Positions 60,532-64,000 of a stretch of DNA of 64,000 nucleotides are shown here, piece after piece. The first letter of the stretch is position 1, and each line of letters starts with the position of its first letter. Position numbers and translations under genes: made by a program. The stretch comes from Pomacea canaliculata (taxonomy: Eukaryota > Mollusca > Gastropoda > Architaenioglossa > Ampullariidae). The notes below the pieces were generated by a model, which saw nothing but the letters and a program-made list of their open reading frames with translations, was not told where the DNA came from and did not search any database. Location of the stretch: positions 8,175,525-8,239,524 of the forward strand of contig NC_037593.1 of NCBI RefSeq assembly GCF_003073045.1, given 5' to 3'.

Positions 60532-61958
60532 TTACGCTGACACACAGAAACCTGTAACATGTCAGTCGTAGCCCATTGTTCAATTTGTAACGAGGCTGAC
60601 GACGACAGTTATGACGATGATGATGATGATGATTAATGATGATTGATGATGATTGATTGATGATGGATATCATTAAACTGAATGAACACGAACTATCCAC
60701 GCCATCAGTCAAAGGCTTTTCAATATGAGGCCATGTCTCACCCATTTCTCCAAGTGGCATGTCGAACATTCCGTTTCCTTTACAGTTGAAGCCGCTTTCA
60801 CATGGACAGTGGTAGTAGATTCTATCTCCACTGTACGCCTCTGTTCTTACCAGACAACCTTGAAATAAACAAACAAATCTTTCTGGCAATTCCAGAGTTA
60901 CATCGCAAACGTACTCGTCTTTTTCATTATAGGTATTGGCAGTGTCCTATTTTCTGTCCATCAAAACTTTTAAACAAGACAGTCTCAGGAGGCATACAGT
61001 CAGATAAGTGCTGGAGAGATGGAGAATCAATTTGACAGCCACATGTGTGTATGAATTATGCATATACTTATGTATATATGTACGCATACACATTGTCTTG
61101 TGCATGTATTTATATCTGCATCGATAGATGGATGAAAATGAAAGAGGAGATTCTGACTGTCAGACTGTTTGCCCAGCGGTTGACAGGTTCCCTGTGCTGT
61201 AGCTAGGATTTGTCTCTTCTTGCCCCTCGGTCTCGTGTTGGAGACGCAGCAATAGCCGGCAGGACATTCCTTGGTCGCACTGCAGGGTGAGTCCGCGGCT
61301 TGACCCTCAGAGGTCAGCGCACACAGCTAGGAGGTGAAAAAATGTCATGCAACAAAAACCCAAACTTAGAAATAAAAGTTAGCAGTTGTCTGGAATTTAA
61401 AGATTTTGATTTATCCTTGTCAACATTTTGCTTCTGATAGTGTCAGGCCGTAAAAAAGAACCGGGAAATAATAGATAATCTGAAATCAGATAATTAAACT
61501 AGTCACCTGATGCAGGAGGGCAAACAGAAAATTGAGAAATACGAGGGGTAATGAAGAGGTGAAAGGAAAGGACACATTTTGCTCCCAAGCTGGAAGAAAG
61601 AGAGATACAGTTAAGAAAAAAACACGATTTAGAGAACCAGCCATTAACAAAAACAACAACACAACAACAACGTATAAACTGTTTATAGGGATGTGTTATT
61701 AATATTAACTGTTATTAAATATTATCATTTGATTTGTCATAAAAAAACAGGTTTCTTTTATAATGTTGATGGGGGTAATTAGAGGAATGGGCATAGTGGT
61801 GCTGGAGAGAACAATAATGTAGATGCAAGAAGCGACGGACAGATGGATGACACAAGGACCTGCAAGCGCCAAGAGGACAACAGCGCGTCCACACACACAT
61901 ACACACTGACCTGCACACTTACCAAAGTCAAGAAGAAAAAAGCGATGACTGCTTTCAT
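60532..61958 (-). CDS. secreted ten-cysteine protein, prokineticin/astakine-like, copy B
   Basis: Four exons on the minus strand: 61923-61958, 61158-61326, 60742-60858, 60532-60551. The total is 114 codons (113 aa). The signal peptide is MKAVIAFFFLTLLCAL with probable cleavage before residue 24. Ten cysteines at 27, 33, 38, 39, 60, 70, 86, 88, 94 and 110 keep the same spacing plan as copy A, with CQPLG and HCPC. A basic RGKKRQ patch (46-51) sits in the loop between CC and CQPLG. It is closest to copy C (shared KKRQ, GTCQPLG, CLVRT, GNGMFD, PLGE). The exon 2 donor is GTCAGA, a weak but GT-starting site, chosen because it alone preserves phase and the cysteine spacing. Confidence 0.85.
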
Positions 61959-62841
61959 TATTTCGAGAAAGATCTGCTACGAAATTTTCTTTCTGGGAAT
62001 GTCAGAAACAATTTCCTGCCAAGAATAGAGTCCAAGGAACACATCTTCGCAACACATGGGAGCTCTTATCTGATAACCCAGTGATTAAAGTAGTGTCAGA
62101 GCAAAGATTTCTTGGACCATAAGGAGGTCAAAGCTCAAGTCTTCTAATCTGAGTCTGTTTAATATTGTTCAGGTCCTTTAGTCTGAGCTTACTGAATGTT
62201 GTTTGACCACTGTGTTGTTAGTGTGTTTAGAGTTATCACAGTTCTCAACTTCCAATCTTTGCCTGTCGTCCCCTGTGTTTTATCAACCGAAAAAAGGCAA
62301 TCATTAGTTAATTTTTTTGTCACATGTGAGTTGCTATCTTCATGCAGCTGCTGTTTCCTTAAGAAACATGTACTTGACATCAGTGAGTGCGCCAGTCTGT
62401 ATGCGCGTGCGCGTTCGTTTATGTGTTCATCATAGGTAAGGTTGAAGGCAGATGTATGTTCTCGAACTGATGGGTATGATAATACTGTTTTTCTGTTCTG
62501 CCTTTATTCAAACACGCGTCCTTGTTTTCTTCATCCACTCAACCATATATGCATGGAAGAGTGGACGAGATGTTTTCTTCCTTCTTCTCCCATTCAGTCG
62601 TCAACGTCGTCGCCCCGCCGCCACCACCACCACCTGCAGCTGTTACATCTCGATGCTAATCACTCTCTTCATTCTCACCATCCTCTCTTTATCGAAACAA
62701 CCCACTGGAAACTCTGTGGTTTGTGACATTCAAGTTTTATATTTCACTGACGACGCCGACCTTAAACACGTGTCAGGGTGAGTATGGAGCACTGCCTACA
62801 TGGCGACCACCGAACTTGTGAATTTTATCATTTCTCGCCGT
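61959..62841. other. spacer between copies B and C
   Basis: About 880 bp, similar in length to the A-B spacer. No gene seen; the plus-strand frames at 62442-62781 overlap each other and show no family signature. Confidence 0.5.
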
Positions 62842-63645
62842 TCATGAAGACTCGCAAGTACCTGTAAGAAATACGCTAATTATATGCTGTTCACAAAATA
62901 ATGTAAGTTCTTATATATATGTCGATGAGAGGAAGAAAGAGGGAGAGAGCAGGGGGGGAAAGAGGGGAGTGACAGTCAGCTAGTTAGAGGTAAAGACTGA
63001 TGAAAAGAGAGTAGAAACGTTTTTATTTACGATGTAAATGAAATTAAATGTACAAGAAATTGTTATACAGGTGTATGCAAGGTGTTGCTGATGTTATTCA
63101 TACCTGTTTCTCCGAGAGGAATGTCGAACATTCCATTTCCCCGGCACTTGAGGCCACTGACACACGGGCAACTGAAGTACATCTGGGTATCGCTGTATGC
63201 ACCCGTTCTGACCAAACAGCCTTGACAGAAACATTTTATATGCAAGTTCCTACTCCATCTATATTTCAATAAACATCGTCATAATCATCATCCTCATCGT
63301 CGTCATCAGTTCCTCAGCTGTGATTGGATGGTGACGACGACATTACCACAACCAGCTCTTGCCAACATTCTTGGTTCTCACATGATAAAAATCACATAAT
63401 TTGCAAAAGTGAGGAGGAAGGCACAATTAATTGTCTGCTGCTTTATCTTGGAGCAAAGAGAGGATGTAACTCTCACCCTCGGCCTTCTGTCCAAGAGGCT
63501 GACAGGTTCCTCCTTCTCGCACGAGGACTTGTCTTTTCTTGCCGATGGGTCTTGCGAGAGAAACGCAGCAGTAGTCTGCTGGACAGTCGCCGCTCGTGCT
63601 GCAGGCAGTACCCACTGCTTCACCTGCTGCCATGGCGACGGCGAG
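62842..63645 (-). CDS. secreted ten-cysteine protein, prokineticin/astakine-like, copy C (5' exon outside window)
   Basis: Exons 2-4 on the minus strand: 63477-63645, 63104-63220, 62842-62861. Their lengths (169, 117, 20) and phases match copy B exactly. Exon 2 opens with the end of a signal peptide (LAVAMAAGEAVG), then CSTSGDC, YCCV, GKKRQ and GTCQPLG. Exon 3 encodes CLVRTGAY, SCPC and GNGMFDIPLGE. Exon 4 ends GTCESS. All ten cysteines are present. In the sister genes the 36-nt signal-peptide exon lies 460-600 bp upstream, which would place it past 64000. No candidate was found inside the window, so the model is partial at the edge, not broken. Confidence 0.83.
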
Positions 63646-63779
63646 CTAGGGGTAGAATGGACAACTTACTCTAGTTTGTCCTTAATTATAGGCTAATGAG
63701 TGCAGAAGTGGTTTGAATTCATTGTCAAATACCCATTCCCAAAATCTGAACTGATAGATGGAAAGAACGGGAATCAAAC

Positions 63780-64000
63780 TAGGGCTGTAGTTATGAAGCA
63801 AGGGTAAGTCTCGAGGAAATCAAAGGTAATCACCATGTAACTGCTACCGCTACTTTATGTCCTTTTTTATGCATCTTTGCCACTGGTTTATAGCCACAGA
63901 CTTCTATGATCTGCGTTTATAACAACTTCCGCAAGGGTAAAGCAACTTCTGAGTCTGGGCACACTTTCAAAACATGATTCTTGCCCTTGACTTCCCCCAG
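63780..64000. mobile_element. MITE-like repeat, second copy, cut by window end
   Basis: It begins GGGCTGTAGTTATGAAGCAAGGGTAAGTC, matching the left terminus of the repeat at 15957. The interior differs. Near the edge, TTGCCCTTGACTTCCCCC may be the opposite terminus in degenerate form. It lies just upstream of copy C exon 2. Confidence 0.55.

Overview
This window looks like animal nuclear DNA, most probably from a mollusc and perhaps a gastropod. The genes are split into many short exons with GT-AG introns. The intergenic DNA is AT-rich and full of microsatellites and short non-autonomous transposons. The gene families are animal ones, including a set of secreted prokineticin/astakine-like cysteine-rich proteins. 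The taxon is an inference from gene style and repeat content. No sequence search was possible.

Layout. 1-11.9 kb is gene-poor and repeat-rich: a pogo/Tigger-like MITE with a hAT MITE nested in it, and two sibling hAT elements with perfect 8-bp target duplications. 11.9-18.9 kb (minus) is an eight-exon RNF25 gene (RWD-RING E3 ligase). About 210 bp away, head to head, starts a 15-exon DNTTIP1 gene (19.1-31.1 kb, plus). It carries an unusual ~850-residue N-terminal extension, most of it in one 2.5-kb exon. 31-39 kb is a long 3' flank with a striking palindromic MITE (34.7-35.3 kb). 39.4-43.1 kb (plus) is a nine-exon short-chain dehydrogenase of the bacterial-type D-3-hydroxybutyrate dehydrogenase family. 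45.3-51.1 kb (plus) is POLDIP2 (YccV-like plus ApaG domains), with two mutually exclusive first exons that would give a mitochondrial and a non-mitochondrial N-terminus. 52.2-54.6 kb (minus) is a five-exon cytosolic sulfotransferase. 56.1-57.0 kb holds a decayed LINE ORF1. 58.5-63.7 kb (minus) is a tandem array of three small secreted ten-cysteine genes with identical four-exon architecture. The third runs off the right edge.

How the genes relate. RNF25 and DNTTIP1 probably share a bidirectional promoter. The other single genes look like ordinary unlinked neighbours. The three ten-cysteine genes are clear products of local duplication. All gene models were assembled by eye from reading frame, splice consensus and phase. 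Exon lengths sum to whole codons in every complete model, but no transcript evidence was available. I saw no retroviral, LTR or Polinton remains that I could support, no CRISPR array and no convincing RNA gene.
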